A program made the translations under genes and the position numbers. Positions 7,150-15,444 of a stretch of 17,023 nucleotides of DNA are shown here, in pieces. Within the stretch, counting starts at the first letter, position 1, and every line of letters starts with the position of its first letter. The DNA comes from Promethearchaeota archaeon (lineage in GTDB: Archaea; Asgardarchaeota; Lokiarchaeia; Sigynarchaeales; SOKP01): NCBI GenBank assembly GCA_016839425.1, contig JAEOUI010000448.1, forward strand, positions 1 through 17,023. The letters are read 5' to 3'. Below the pieces are notes generated by a model. It was not told the origin of the DNA. It saw only the letters and a list, made by a program, of their open reading frames with translations, and did no database searches.

Positions 7150-8532
7150 ATGTTTACGAAAATCAGGGACAAGTTTAACGATGAGTTTCACATGATATTT
7201 AATAAGAGCCACATCCTTTATACCATGGTCTTTCTAGTAATCGCTGCTATTCTTGGATTATGCAGTTTTAGCGTTGATAACAGAACTGTGGGAGATATTT
7301 CTTTATTTATAGCGACGATGTTCTTTATAGCTTTTTTTACACTCATGATCTTGGGTATTCCCTCAGCAACGCAAAATTTCATATTTTCAACCGAAAAAAT
7401 TATTAGCTTGAGAAAGGTTCTTGTTTTTGTTTTATCGCTTATTTTAGGGTTGATATTAACTTGGATTTACTGGGGAGTTAGCGACAGCATTCCGATTCAG
7501 TTCCTAAGAAGAGAAAACTTATTACCCGTTGCCGTCATCATCATATTCCTTGGATGGAATGTCATCCAAATTTTATTCATAAAGACGATTTTTGAGAATA
7601 TTGCGTTGAAGGTAGACGATAAATTGCTCGATACTAACGATGCTTCATCAATCAGTAAGAATACAAGCTTCGTATTTCTCGTTATAGCCTTGATAATCCC
7701 TGTCCTCATGCAGATTGCTACATTTGTGGGTTTTTGGGAACAATTCGATCCAAACCAAGCCGAAGATCCAAACCTTGTTTATTGGTTTGTTGGTTGGAAC
7801 ATTCTAATGTTTGTCGTGATAGTTTTAATATCATGGAGACTTATCTATCTACATTATTTAAGCCGAAAGAACGAAACTTACAATGTTTTTTCATCGATAT
7901 TTTATATTTTCATTTGGCTTATTATATGGTTCAGGTCATTCAGCTTTATCAATTCTCTCAAGGGTGTCGTAACAAGTAGTTCCTCGGATGTGGAGGTTTT
8001 TGAAATCATCATTGATATTCTCCTCATGATCTTGACATCAATAATGGTCCTAAGAGGCTTAGGCGGTAAAGTGTATAAATTGCGAATATTTAACAACAAC
8101 AACCTTCCCTTCTTCTTGTTCGCCTTTGTACTATTCTATCTCGAAGGACAGGTTGTTTTAATAACTGGATCAGGAGTAATAGCGGGAGCCTTTTCAGATA
8201 GGACTAACATAAGCATGTACAACAACGCCATTTTATTACTCGTTACCATCGTATTTTATTGGTGGTATTCTAGATATGTTTTGGAAAAGTATAATCTGAT
8301 TGTCAAGCATTCGTTCAAACACGAGGAAGTCATACAAATCGTTTCCGATTTCAAGGACTATTTAGGAAAAAGGGGCAAACTAAACACAAATACAGTGAGT
8401 GAAACCGACATGGATACATTCTTTCGTCTAAAAAAATTAATTGCAAAACCCGAAGACATAGAACAAGAGAATCAACAAGATAATGAAGAAATCGTGGAAG
8501 AAAAGCAAGACATCGAAGAATCTATTGAATAA
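7150..8532 (+). CDS. Ten-TM integral membrane protein of unknown function
   Basis: I do not recognise the family. The protein has about ten predicted membrane segments (about residues 24-42, 50-69, 90-110, 124-145, 173-196, 211-233, 247-266, 283-302, 319-346, 360-378). A cytoplasmic C-terminal region of about 75 residues ends in a very acidic Glu/Gln-rich tail. There is no signal peptide, transporter signature or enzyme motif that I can name. I take ATG at 7150 as the start because AGGTGG (7133-7138) lies 11 bp ahead; an in-frame GTG at 7135 overlaps that sequence and would add five residues. A TATA-like ATTAATAAATA at about 7088-7098 suggests its own promoter. Next downstream is secE, so a link to membrane protein insertion is conceivable but unproven. 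Confidence 0.75.
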   Translation: MFTKIRDKFNDEFHMIFNKSHILYTMVFLVIAAILGLCSFSVDNRTVGDISLFIATMFFIAFFTLMILGIPSATQNFIFSTEKIISLRKVLVFVLSLILGLILTWIYWGVSDSIPIQFLRRENLLPVAVIIIFLGWNVIQILFIKTIFENIALKVDDKLLDTNDASSISKNTSFVFLVIALIIPVLMQIATFVGFWEQFDPNQAEDPNLVYWFVGWNILMFVVIVLISWRLIYLHYLSRKNETYNVFSSIFYIFIWLIIWFRSFSFINSLKGVVTSSSSDVEVFEIIIDILLMILTSIMVLRGLGGKVYKLRIFNNNNLPFFLFAFVLFYLEGQVVLITGSGVIAGAFSDRTNISMYNNAILLLVTIVFYWWYSRYVLEKYNLIVKHSFKHEEVIQIVSDFKDYLGKRGKLNTNTVSETDMDTFFRLKKLIAKPEDIEQENQQDNEEIVEEKQDIEESIE

Positions 8533-8574
8533 GAATGATCTAGCTTTATCAAAAAATCGTTAAATTTTAAATCC

Positions 8575-8581
8575 TTTTTTT
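8575..8581 (+). terminator. T tract between the 10-TM gene and secE
   Basis: Seven T residues about 43 bp after the stop of the membrane protein gene, in very AT-rich DNA without a hairpin. A weak candidate terminator. Confidence 0.3.
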
Positions 8582-8649
8582 AATTTATTACATATTATTA
8601 ACAATTTATTTTCAGAATTAGAATTACTTATTGAACGGATAAACTTAAA

Positions 8650-8904
8650 ATGTCCAATTACCCAAAATACGACAAGTACGATAAATACAAGAAAAAAAAA
8701 AAATTATCTTACGGAGAAAGGTTTAAGAATTTCATTCAGAATACCAAGAGAGTTTTAAAAGTCGCCACAAAACCAAGTAGAAAGGAGTTCATGACCGTCT
8801 TAAAGATTTGCATTATCGGAATAGTGATATTAGGCGCAGTGAGCTATGTGATGCAATTAATTTTTGGACAAGTTCTTGGAGAAATCTTTTGGCCATCATC
8901 ATAA
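8650..8904 (+). CDS. secE: Preprotein translocase subunit SecE/Sec61 gamma
   Basis: Small essential subunit that clamps the SecY/Sec61-alpha channel. It is 84 residues: a Tyr/Lys-rich N-terminal extension (1-20), an amphipathic helix with FIQNTKRVLKVATKPSRKEF (28-47), which carries the conserved archaeal/eukaryotic 'a.KPs..Ef' hinge, and one TM helix (about 50-74). The length fits single-TM archaeal and eukaryotic gamma subunits rather than the three-TM form of E. coli. In many archaea secE precedes the Spt5/NusG and ribosomal L11 genes; here it is followed instead by an OsmC-family gene 40 bp downstream. The ATG start has no strong ribosome binding site. Confidence 0.87.
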   Translation: MSNYPKYDKYDKYKKKKKLSYGERFKNFIQNTKRVLKVATKPSRKEFMTVLKICIIGIVILGAVSYVMQLIFGQVLGEIFWPSS

Positions 8905-8944
8905 CTCCACCTCGCTCCTGATTTCTCAAATTCGTGGAAAATAC

Positions 8945-9400
8945 ATGAAAGTCACTATTGATTATTCAGAAAACATGCACTTTATCGCTAAGGCAAGGAA
9001 TTTTAACAATATTCACATAGACGAACCCGAATCTTTTCACGGAACGGAATTAGGACCAAGTCCTGTCGAGTACACTTTAATAGGGATAGGAGGTTGCTTG
9101 GGTTCAACTCTTTCTTATTGTTTAAACAAAAAGGGTGTCGAGATTGAAAGTCTTAAAGTAATCGTGGATGGAAAGATGAAACACGAAGAACCTTATGGAA
9201 GATTAAGATTAATAAAAATTGAGGCAGAATTATACCTTTCAACGAAGAACAACGATAAATTCGAAGAAATTAACGAATGTTCAAAGTCTTTTATAGAATA
9301 TTGTATCGTTTCAAATTCAATCACTCGAGGCATTCCAATAGATATTAATATCATTAGCGACGAGTTAAAAAAGAAAATAAAGAAAGATAATTTGAGTTAA
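8945..9400 (+). CDS. OsmC/Ohr-family protein
   Basis: Thiol-based peroxide-detoxifying fold of the OsmC/Ohr family; these proteins reduce organic hydroperoxides with a reactive cysteine pair. With ATG at 8945 the product has 151 residues, the usual family length. C51 lies in IGIGGCLGSTL (46-56), the family 'ggC' helix with the peroxidatic Cys, and C120 lies in EYCIVSNSIT (118-127), matching the second-Cys 'CpvsntL' block. Both reactive cysteines are therefore present. A longer reading from 8864 would run through the end of secE in another frame and add 27 unrelated residues, so I reject it. The stop codon overlaps the stop of dnaG on the other strand by three to four bases. Confidence 0.85.
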   Translation: MKVTIDYSENMHFIAKARNFNNIHIDEPESFHGTELGPSPVEYTLIGIGGCLGSTLSYCLNKKGVEIESLKVIVDGKMKHEEPYGRLRLIKIEAELYLSTKNNDKFEEINECSKSFIEYCIVSNSITRGIPIDINIISDELKKKIKKDNLS

Positions 9401-10581
9401 AAATAATAGATTGATATTCCATCAGGAATTTTCAAGTCTTCTTCCTTGTTCTTACATGCAACAAATTTCAATTTCATCTTCAATAACAAAGAAAGCAAGC
9501 GAGATGATAAGATACCATCTATAATTAAATACGATAAGTTCTTGTGATCTCCAATGCTATTAAAAAGCTCTCCGACGGGCATTTCAAACAATTTTTCACC
9601 TTTCTTACTGAAACCAATTCCTTGCCCTGGCTCAATAGTTTTAATTGTATCGAATACGAATGTAGGATCCTTTATCTTAAGCTTGTCTAACACTCTTTTA
9701 AGAGCAGCATCCTTTCCCTTGTATTCTTTGGTGGTTTTACTCTTGGTCTCGCTTTCTGATATAGATTTCGCAGGTTTTTTGTTTTGTAATGCCTTTATCA
9801 TTTGTTTTCGGGTTAATTCTTCTACTTCAAAGCCTTCTGGAGCCCTTGCTACATAATCAATCTTGGCGACTTGTAGGAGCTCGTTCAAAATTATAGTACC
9901 TCCACGATCTCCATCTAAAAAGGCAGTTACTGTTTCTTTATTTTTAGAAAACTCAATAATTGATTTTGGAACTTGAGTTCCTTGGACAGCAACCGTATTT
10001 TTTACACCTATTCTTAATAAATTAAGTACATCAGCCCTTCCTTCCACGATGATAAGTTCGGGGTCTTCTTCAACTTCAGGACCAGCAGGTAATTTTTCTG
10101 GACCCCAAGCAGTTATTTCCCCAAGCTTTATATCCGTATCTATCTGTTCTTCTATTTCGCTTGATTCCAGCGATTTAGTATCCCACTCCTTTAGAAGTTC
10201 CGCAGCTCTTTCGATAATCTTTTTCCTTTTTGTTTGGCGAACATCTCTGATTTCTACTAATTTAATTTCCGCTTCGCAAGGACCCACACGAGACACAGTC
10301 TCTACGGTTGCTGCGAGCAAGGCTGTTTCTCTTCGGGTCAAACTTGAAGGAACCTTGATAATTCCTTCAGAAACTCCTTCTTTTGAAATGTTTTCGACCT
10401 CAATTCTTCCAATTCGTCCGGATTTTTGTAAGTCTCTCAAGTCCAAATCCAAAAGTAATCCTTCCGTTTGGCCGAAGATCGCGCCAACAATGTCAGATTT
10501 CTCGACGACACCTTTTATCTTGAATTTAGCGTCAATGATATATTTAGTTGTAAAATCTGTCTGATTTGTCACATTTATCAC
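9397..10581 (-). CDS. dnaG: Archaeal DnaG-type primase (Toprim)
   Basis: Archaeal DnaG homologue with a Toprim catalytic domain. Archaeal DnaG makes short primers in some species and also associates with the RNA exosome, binding poly(A)-rich RNA. The Toprim motifs are clear: ELIIVEGRADVLNLL (175-189, catalytic E180) and FLDGDRGG (221-228, D223 and D225). The N-terminal region has the conserved TTKYIIDAKFKIKGVVEKSD start (11-30) and VSRVGPCEA (97-105). Length 394 is normal, and nothing appears broken. The start at 10581 is GTG; a second GTG at 10572 lies about 26 bp from the centre of a TATA-like GCTTAAATAAT (10593-10603, minus strand) and could be a leaderless start. It is the only minus-strand gene in the first 16 kb and is convergent with the OsmC-family gene. 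Confidence 0.95.
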   Translation of the reverse strand: MINVTNQTDFTTKYIIDAKFKIKGVVEKSDIVGAIFGQTEGLLLDLDLRDLQKSGRIGRIEVENISKEGVSEGIIKVPSSLTRRETALLAATVETVSRVGPCEAEIKLVEIRDVRQTKRKKIIERAAELLKEWDTKSLESSEIEEQIDTDIKLGEITAWGPEKLPAGPEVEEDPELIIVEGRADVLNLLRIGVKNTVAVQGTQVPKSIIEFSKNKETVTAFLDGDRGGTIILNELLQVAKIDYVARAPEGFEVEELTRKQMIKALQNKKPAKSISESETKSKTTKEYKGKDAALKRVLDKLKIKDPTFVFDTIKTIEPGQGIGFSKKGEKLFEMPVGELFNSIGDHKNLSYLIIDGILSSRLLSLLLKMKLKFVACKNKEEDLKIPDGISIYYF

Positions 10582-10592
10582 TCTTTATCACG

Positions 10593-10603
10593 ATTATTTA
10601 AGC
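10593..10603 (-). promoter_or_regulatory. TATA-like box of dnaG
   Basis: Read on the minus strand this is GCTTAAATAAT, centred about 17 bp before the GTG at 10581 and about 26 bp before the GTG at 10572. The second spacing fits a leaderless archaeal transcript. Confidence 0.35.
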
Positions 10604-11145
10604 TATTTGAGCTATTCAAGATATCAATAAATTCAACTTATTGAATTTTTTGCAGCAAATTACTTGTGTTACTGATATTTCCAATTAAATATCAGAAAGA
10701 ACTTCCTAAATTGTTGAAATTGTTCAAATAATTCACTGTAAACTTTTTTCTAAATTACGAGAATTACTGAAGATGTTATTATTTTGAATGACAATAATTT
10801 TTTATTATTGTGAATGATGATGATTTAATTTTTTTAATTTGTGATATTTATTACGATAATTCTTAATTCTTGAAATTATAAATAATTTGAATAAAGTATT
10901 GACCGTTCTTGAATAACTTTTTTCCGATGAATATCGCCAATCACTATTGACGATACATATATATAGTAATGATCCATTTTATAAAACTTTTGCTTTATGA
11001 ATAGAAGTCGTCATTTTTAGTTTTATACATAATTTTATCATTAGTTAATCAAAGGAAGAATTTAGGTCATATTTAACAAATCTACTTTTTGAGAACAAAT
11101 ACTTAAATCTGACCGAGAATAATATTTAAACATCTTATTAATTAT
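10604..11145. other. Intergenic region with three perfect stem-loops, no coding signal
   Basis: More than 500 bp of very AT-rich DNA with frequent stops in all frames. It holds three perfect inverted repeats: AATTCAA/TTGAATT (10630-10636, 10641-10647; 4-nt loop, followed by T residues), CTGATATTT/AAATATCAG (10672-10680, 10687-10695; 6-nt loop), and ACAATAAT/ATTATTGT (10791-10798, 10804-10811; 5-nt all-T loop). A weaker TGACGA/TCGTCA pair lies at 10948-10953 and 11008-11013. I see no tRNA or box C/D pattern. It could contain regulatory DNA between dnaG and the small downstream gene, an unknown RNA, or an AT-rich unwinding element. Confidence 0.35.
11121..11130 (+). promoter_or_regulatory. TATA-like box of the small CxxC/HxxH gene
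   Basis: AATATTTAAA lies about 22 bp before the GTG start. A second A/T element (ACTTAAAT, 11101-11108) lies 20 bp further up. Confidence 0.35.
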
Positions 11146-11148
11146 TTG

Positions 11149-11343
11149 GTGATTATTATTAGAGTTCGCGCTTGTTTAAAATGCAAGGAATATGTGGAAA
11201 TTGATGTAGACGATATTTCTACGAAAAACATGATTTACACATTCGAAGGTCAACACAGAGGTCACGCACTAATCACTTGCGATCTTGGTGAAGTGGAAAC
11301 CTATACAAAAGTCAAGCCTCAATTATTAGAGACACCATTATAA
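11149..11343 (+). CDS. Small CxxC/HxxH protein, possible zinc-binding
   Basis: Protein of 64 residues from a GTG at 11149 (a TTG three bases upstream is also possible). It carries C9-x2-C12 (ACLKCKEYVEID) and H36-x2-H39 with C44 (GQHRGHALITCDLGEVE), a pattern that fits a tiny zinc-binding fold. The family is not one I can name with certainty; similar small 'ACLKCKEY...HxGH' proteins seem familiar from Asgard genomes, which is recollection and not a search. AATATTTAAA at 11121-11130 is a likely TATA box about 22 bp from the start, pointing to a leaderless mRNA. It stands alone between two non-coding stretches. Confidence 0.65.
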   Translation: MIIIRVRACLKCKEYVEIDVDDISTKNMIYTFEGQHRGHALITCDLGEVETYTKVKPQLLETPL

Positions 11344-11536
11344 ATCTTTTTGATTTAATTTAACTTTTTTAGTTAAATAGTACTAGATAATCGATTTTTT
11401 GGTAAAATTATTTATAACATTTCAATTCAGTCTTAGATCCCTCACCCAAGAGTATTTATAACGCAATTATTATAGAATTAGTATAAATTTTTATAATATC
11501 TTATTAAATAAATACAATATATTTTTTTTAAAAAAA

Positions 11537-11548
11537 GAGGAGATAAGG
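11537..11548 (+). promoter_or_regulatory. Shine-Dalgarno sequence pointing to an ATT start
   Basis: GAGGAG at 11537-11542 is the strongest ribosome binding site in the window. The codon with correct spacing (6 bp) and correct frame is ATT at 11549. No ATG, GTG or TTG is in frame between the upstream stop (TAA at 11459) and TTG at 11597, which has no Shine-Dalgarno sequence and would cut off the basic N-terminus. This site decides the start of the large propeller/7-TM gene. Confidence 0.6.
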
Positions 11549-14164
11549 ATTAAAAAAAGAAAATTAAAAGAACCAAAAAGAAGTTCATTAAGCTTATTGC
11601 TCCTAAGCATCGGGTTGATAATTTTCGGTAGTTTGAGCCTGATATTTATCACGCAAGTAGAACTCATACCAGGGTGGACTTGGGACGATTTATATAAACA
11701 ATATAGTTCCGATGTTTATATAAAAACAGGTGACGATATTAATGGAGATCAAGTCAAGGATATTTTGTATTTCGTCGACATTTTAGAAAGACAAGATGAC
11801 AGAATACACGATACACCCAAGTATGGAAGGATTGGTTTTTTAAGCGGGATTAACGGAGAGCAAATATGGGTTAATGATTACGAAGATCCAATAAAGCACG
11901 TGTTTTTTATCGAAGATATAAACGAAGACGGTTTTCGAGACATTTTTGTATGTAAGACGACGGTAAATAGTTCGTGGCAGGCGATTGAAGGCGAGGATGC
12001 TTTAAAGGTTCAAGTTTTTCCAAATCAATACGAAAATTTTATTTTAAGCAGCCTAGATGGCACGATAATCTCGCCTTCTGAGGAGTTTTCAAGCTATCTA
12101 GTACACGATGTAGTAAATTTTAACTACACGGAGGACAATAGAGAAGACTTGATTTGCCTGGAAATTCCCCACGACAATACAATAGATTTCTACAATATAT
12201 CGATTGCGGGATATTATTATAATGGAACTTTGCTCGGTAATATACAAATAGGAAGTGATTTCGATATGGGTAGGGAGTATGAAGAAATTCCGTGCTTGGA
12301 ATTATTCCAATACGATGGAGAACCTCATATTTTATATATTTCAAAACATCACATGTATTTGATAAATTTAACCGTACCAGGAAACTATTCCAACTACATT
12401 TTTGAAATCAATACCGCCTCGGATATTAATTCTAATTTTGACATTGAGGAATACGAAATATTAGAAGACTTGAATTTGGACGGGATACCAGAAATAATAA
12501 TAGCCAATAAAACAGGTTCTGCGTACCTCATAAACGGAATTAACGGATCCGTTCTACAGGCTTTCAATGTCGTTTCTCTTAACAAAGAAGCACCCCTTGT
12601 TATCAAGGAAATTCCAACCACCACAGACGATAGCGAAACTTTAGTTTATGCAATATCTTTTGATAGCCCAAGAGATAAAGAGCGTCTTGCTGTTTATTCA
12701 ATCGATATTTCTTCTCATGATCAACTCTGGAATAAAACCCTAAACGCAAGAGAGAATTTCGTTCCAGTAATTCTTGATCAAGATTCAAATGGAGATGGAA
12801 TTAAGGATCTATGGGTATACACGAGTCATGAATCAGAAATTTCTTCAGAACTTAATCGCTATTCTACTATAGATGCAATGACGGGAAAGACATATGGTCA
12901 AATAAATTTAGAAAATTCGCTTGAAAATGGCGATCTAATCGGCGATTTTGACGGAGATGGCATGAGAGATTGTGTGGGAATTTCTGACGAGGATATTATT
13001 GCAGTATCTACTGCAATCCCCACGGATCTATGGCTTTCTTCACAATTTCCCCTTGGAATGTATCTTTTTATAATATGCTTGAGCCTTCTGGTAATTGGAG
13101 GGATAATTGCCGTATTAAAAGGGAGAGAATTGCGATTTAACCTGCGAAAGAGTATTAAAGAAAATAAGTTATCTTTTCTCACATGCATTATTGGCATCAT
13201 CATCGTTTCAATCAATTTAAGTCTTTTCTTGATACAATTAAACCTTTTTAACATGACTTTGATAACTGGAAGCTTGATGACACAGATAATCATTAGTTTA
13301 GTCTCGACATCAATTCTTTGGTATGCTTGTTTACCCCTAACAGCAGCGATTTATAACCATTTTGCCCCCTATTTTGCGTATATTTTCGTGAAATTACGTA
13401 AAATATTCTTCAAATTCTCAAAAGCTTACGATTCGGACATTTTTATTGCAGATATGAAAGATAGAACATTAACTGGGGCTATTATCAAATTCAAGCGCTT
13501 GCTTTTACCAACTTTCTTATCAATCTCAGTGAGTTTTTATATATACAACTTTTTTGCGCCTTTACTTGGATATTCTCAAGAATTTAGTACTTTTGGAGGA
13601 TCGGACTTTTTAAGTTTTATGGCTGGCTATACCCTTCTTTGTACGCTTCCCATGATACTATCGTTTTTGATATTCAGCTTTTTCATTGCTGGAAATATTC
13701 TCTTGGACGATGCGGGTGTCGTGTATTATCGCGAATCAAAGAAATATAAAATTCCTGGAGACGTGGAGCCAATTAGCATTTGGGCACAATCGATTGTTAA
13801 AGGTATTGCTGGAATTTCGGCATTAGTTGCGTTCGGTACATTTTTTCTAAATGTTGATTTTTCAGGTTTCTTTACAGAAAGCGAAGATCAGGGAATTGTT
13901 TGGATAATTTTTGGGACGATTCTGGTAGTAACCATGTTTTGGGGAACTCCTTTCTTCACTTCTTTCGCATACACGGCCCTTGCAGAAGACATCATGGATT
14001 TGACTTACAAGAAAAATGTGGAAAAATTCTATAAGATCTTAGAAAAAAGAGGATACGATATAACTCCACGAGACCTCTCTCTCATTTATCCTAACAAATT
14101 TAAAACCCAAAAGGACGAAAAAGTGTCAAGTTCTTCGATAAATAATGAAATAGATAATTCCTAA
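11549..14164 (+). CDS. Large membrane protein: calcium-loop beta-propeller ectodomain plus seven C-terminal TM segments
   Basis: Probable surface receptor-like or envelope protein of 871 residues if ATT at 11549 is the start (855 from TTG at 11597). A basic N-terminus (KKRKLKEPKRSS) leads into a TM segment (about 14-35). The ectodomain (about 36-498) carries five DxNxDGxxD-type calcium loops as in FG-GAP/integrin-alpha propellers: DINGDQVKD (63-71), DINEDGFRD (123-131), DLNLDGIPE (307-315), DSNGDGIKD (412-420) and DFDGDGMRD (466-474). Blade strands such as FLSGINGEQIW and LINGINGSVL resemble PQQ-type propeller repeats. Seven hydrophobic segments follow (from about residue 500 to 820), then a charged cytoplasmic tail. 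I know no named family with this order of domains. Two TATA-like elements, TATTTATAAC at about 11453-11462 and GTATAAATTT at about 11481-11490, precede it. A run of nine T residues follows its stop. Confidence 0.75.
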   Translation: MKKRKLKEPKRSSLSLLLLSIGLIIFGSLSLIFITQVELIPGWTWDDLYKQYSSDVYIKTGDDINGDQVKDILYFVDILERQDDRIHDTPKYGRIGFLSGINGEQIWVNDYEDPIKHVFFIEDINEDGFRDIFVCKTTVNSSWQAIEGEDALKVQVFPNQYENFILSSLDGTIISPSEEFSSYLVHDVVNFNYTEDNREDLICLEIPHDNTIDFYNISIAGYYYNGTLLGNIQIGSDFDMGREYEEIPCLELFQYDGEPHILYISKHHMYLINLTVPGNYSNYIFEINTASDINSNFDIEEYEILEDLNLDGIPEIIIANKTGSAYLINGINGSVLQAFNVVSLNKEAPLVIKEIPTTTDDSETLVYAISFDSPRDKERLAVYSIDISSHDQLWNKTLNARENFVPVILDQDSNGDGIKDLWVYTSHESEISSELNRYSTIDAMTGKTYGQINLENSLENGDLIGDFDGDGMRDCVGISDEDIIAVSTAIPTDLWLSSQFPLGMYLFIICLSLLVIGGIIAVLKGRELRFNLRKSIKENKLSFLTCIIGIIIVSINLSLFLIQLNLFNMTLITGSLMTQIIISLVSTSILWYACLPLTAAIYNHFAPYFAYIFVKLRKIFFKFSKAYDSDIFIADMKDRTLTGAIIKFKRLLLPTFLSISVSFYIYNFFAPLLGYSQEFSTFGGSDFLSFMAGYTLLCTLPMILSFLIFSFFIAGNILLDDAGVVYYRESKKYKIPGDVEPISIWAQSIVKGIAGISALVAFGTFFLNVDFSGFFTESEDQGIVWIIFGTILVVTMFWGTPFFTSFAYTALAEDIMDLTYKKNVEKFYKILEKRGYDITPRDLSLIYPNKFKTQKDEKVSSSSINNEIDNS

Positions 14165-14173
14165 TTTTTTTTT
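14165..14173 (+). terminator. T9 terminator after the propeller/7-TM gene
   Basis: Nine T residues begin directly after the TAA stop, followed by more T-rich sequence: a typical archaeal U-tract terminator. Confidence 0.55.
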
Positions 14174-14284
14174 TATTTTAAAAAACATCTGAAGAAAGCA
14201 ATGTTTATTATAAATAAAGTTTAGATTAATTTTTATTAGGTCAAAGATGTTACCATTCAATAATTAAAATCAGAGAAAATTATC

Positions 14285-15316
14285 ATGATCGAACGAATAT
14301 TGGTTCTTGGAGGGAAGGGCGGAGTAGGAAAAAGCACAATTAGTGCTGCAACGGCTGTTGCGCTTTCGGACGCACTCCCAAACAAGAAAATATTACTCAT
14401 TTCATTTGATATGGCTCATAATTTATCGGATCTGTTTAAAATGGAAATAGGTGAAGAACTTACTCAATTAACCGATAATCTTTGGGGTATCGAACCCGAT
14501 CCAAACCTTTATGCTGTTGAATACACGAAAGAATTTAGCAATAAATTGCGCGAATTGATGAAAAAAATGCCTTTAGTGGGCAATCTCCCTCAAATTAAAG
14601 AATTTATCGATAAAACCTTTACCGCAGACTCAATACCACTAGCCCTCAAGAACAGCATGTTTTTTCAAAAGATACTTGACGCAGAAGATTTAACGAGTGG
14701 GATTCGATTCGACTTGATCGTTGCCGATTTTCCACCTACGGGTAATATGATTGCGCTATTCGAGATTCCAGAGGATCAAGTTAAGGTAGTGCTCAAATAC
14801 TCTTTAAACTTCTTTAATTCCATAAAAGGTGCACTCAAGGGATTGAGGAAAACAATGATTAAGATAATTAATCCATTCATACAAGACGATGGTTCTCGAA
14901 AGCAACTGTCGGAGGAAGTATATAAAATGCTCCAAGAACTTGACGCAAGGGGGGATCGGATAACAGAATTGATTCATAATGTAGGGTCATTACGATTAGT
15001 AACCATTGCAGAGAAACCGAGCTTCGAAGAGATAAAAAGAGCGCGAGAATTATCGAAAAAATATATAACTCTTGACGCCGTTCACGCAAACATGCTCGTC
15101 CCAAAAAAACACGCCAAAAAATGTGATTTTTGCGGAAAAATTCGAGATACACAGCAAAAATACATGAAAGAAATCCATAACGAATTTAATTCTTTAAAGA
15201 TTTGGGAGTCCCACAAGTTAGGAGAAGAACCCATAGGTTTAGACGGATTAAGAGTATTCGCTCGCGAAATCTATGGAGAAGTTGACGCAGACAATATCTT
15301 ATTCCCTAAAAATTAA
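14285..15316 (+). CDS. Get3/ArsA-family ATPase with CxxC motif
   Basis: Soluble P-loop ATPase of the ArsA/Get3 (TRC40) group; Get3 delivers tail-anchored membrane proteins, ArsA drives arsenite efflux. The deviant Walker A is GGKGGVGKST (9-18). Switch I is FDMAHNLSDLF (41-51), with the catalytic Asp at D42; Met stands where Pro is usual in 'DPAH'. Switch II/A-loop is DFPPTGNMIALFEIP (148-162), close to the family 'DtaPTGhtLRLL'. KKCDFCGKIRDTQQKYMKEI (278-297) reproduces the Get3 zinc-binding C-x2-C (C280, C283) with the following 'R..Q.kY...I', a dimer-joining element. Length 343 matches a single-domain Get3 rather than the doubled bacterial ArsA. No ars operon genes are near. Together these favour a Get3-like targeting role, though the departures in switch I leave room for a divergent paralogue. 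ATG at 14285 lacks a strong ribosome binding site. Confidence 0.85.
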   Translation: MIERILVLGGKGGVGKSTISAATAVALSDALPNKKILLISFDMAHNLSDLFKMEIGEELTQLTDNLWGIEPDPNLYAVEYTKEFSNKLRELMKKMPLVGNLPQIKEFIDKTFTADSIPLALKNSMFFQKILDAEDLTSGIRFDLIVADFPPTGNMIALFEIPEDQVKVVLKYSLNFFNSIKGALKGLRKTMIKIINPFIQDDGSRKQLSEEVYKMLQELDARGDRITELIHNVGSLRLVTIAEKPSFEEIKRARELSKKYITLDAVHANMLVPKKHAKKCDFCGKIRDTQQKYMKEIHNEFNSLKIWESHKLGEEPIGLDGLRVFAREIYGEVDADNILFPKN

Positions 15317-15368
15317 TCGTCTCATATAGCTACATTATAAAATTTGAAATTCGTGTAATCCTTTATCC

Positions 15369-15379
15369 TATAAATAAAA
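15369..15379 (+). promoter_or_regulatory. TATA box of the selenoprotein gene
   Basis: TATAAATAAAA is a near-ideal archaeal TATA element. The transcript would begin about 25 bp downstream (near 15400), giving a 5' UTR of about 45 nt before the ATT at 15445. Confidence 0.5.
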
Positions 15380-15444
15380 CATATTTAATTCTTCTTAAAC
15401 ATACATTTGTAACTTTAAAAATTAATCAAAAAAAGGCGATAACA

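Noticed and set aside
8864..8944. Extended N-terminus of the OsmC-family protein
   Set aside because: It overlaps the end of secE in another frame, encodes sequence foreign to the family, and the ATG at 8945 gives the normal family length.
10049..10564. 171-codon plus-strand ORF opposite dnaG
   Set aside because: It is a Ser-rich shadow of the well-supported DnaG frame, with no motif of its own.
10813..10822. Box C-like TGATGA suggesting a C/D guide RNA
   Set aside because: No CTGA box D lies at a suitable distance downstream, and no terminal stem is visible.
12898..13293. 131-codon minus-strand ORF inside the propeller/7-TM gene
   Set aside because: Its composition is that of a mirrored membrane-protein frame and it has no domain, so it is a shadow ORF.
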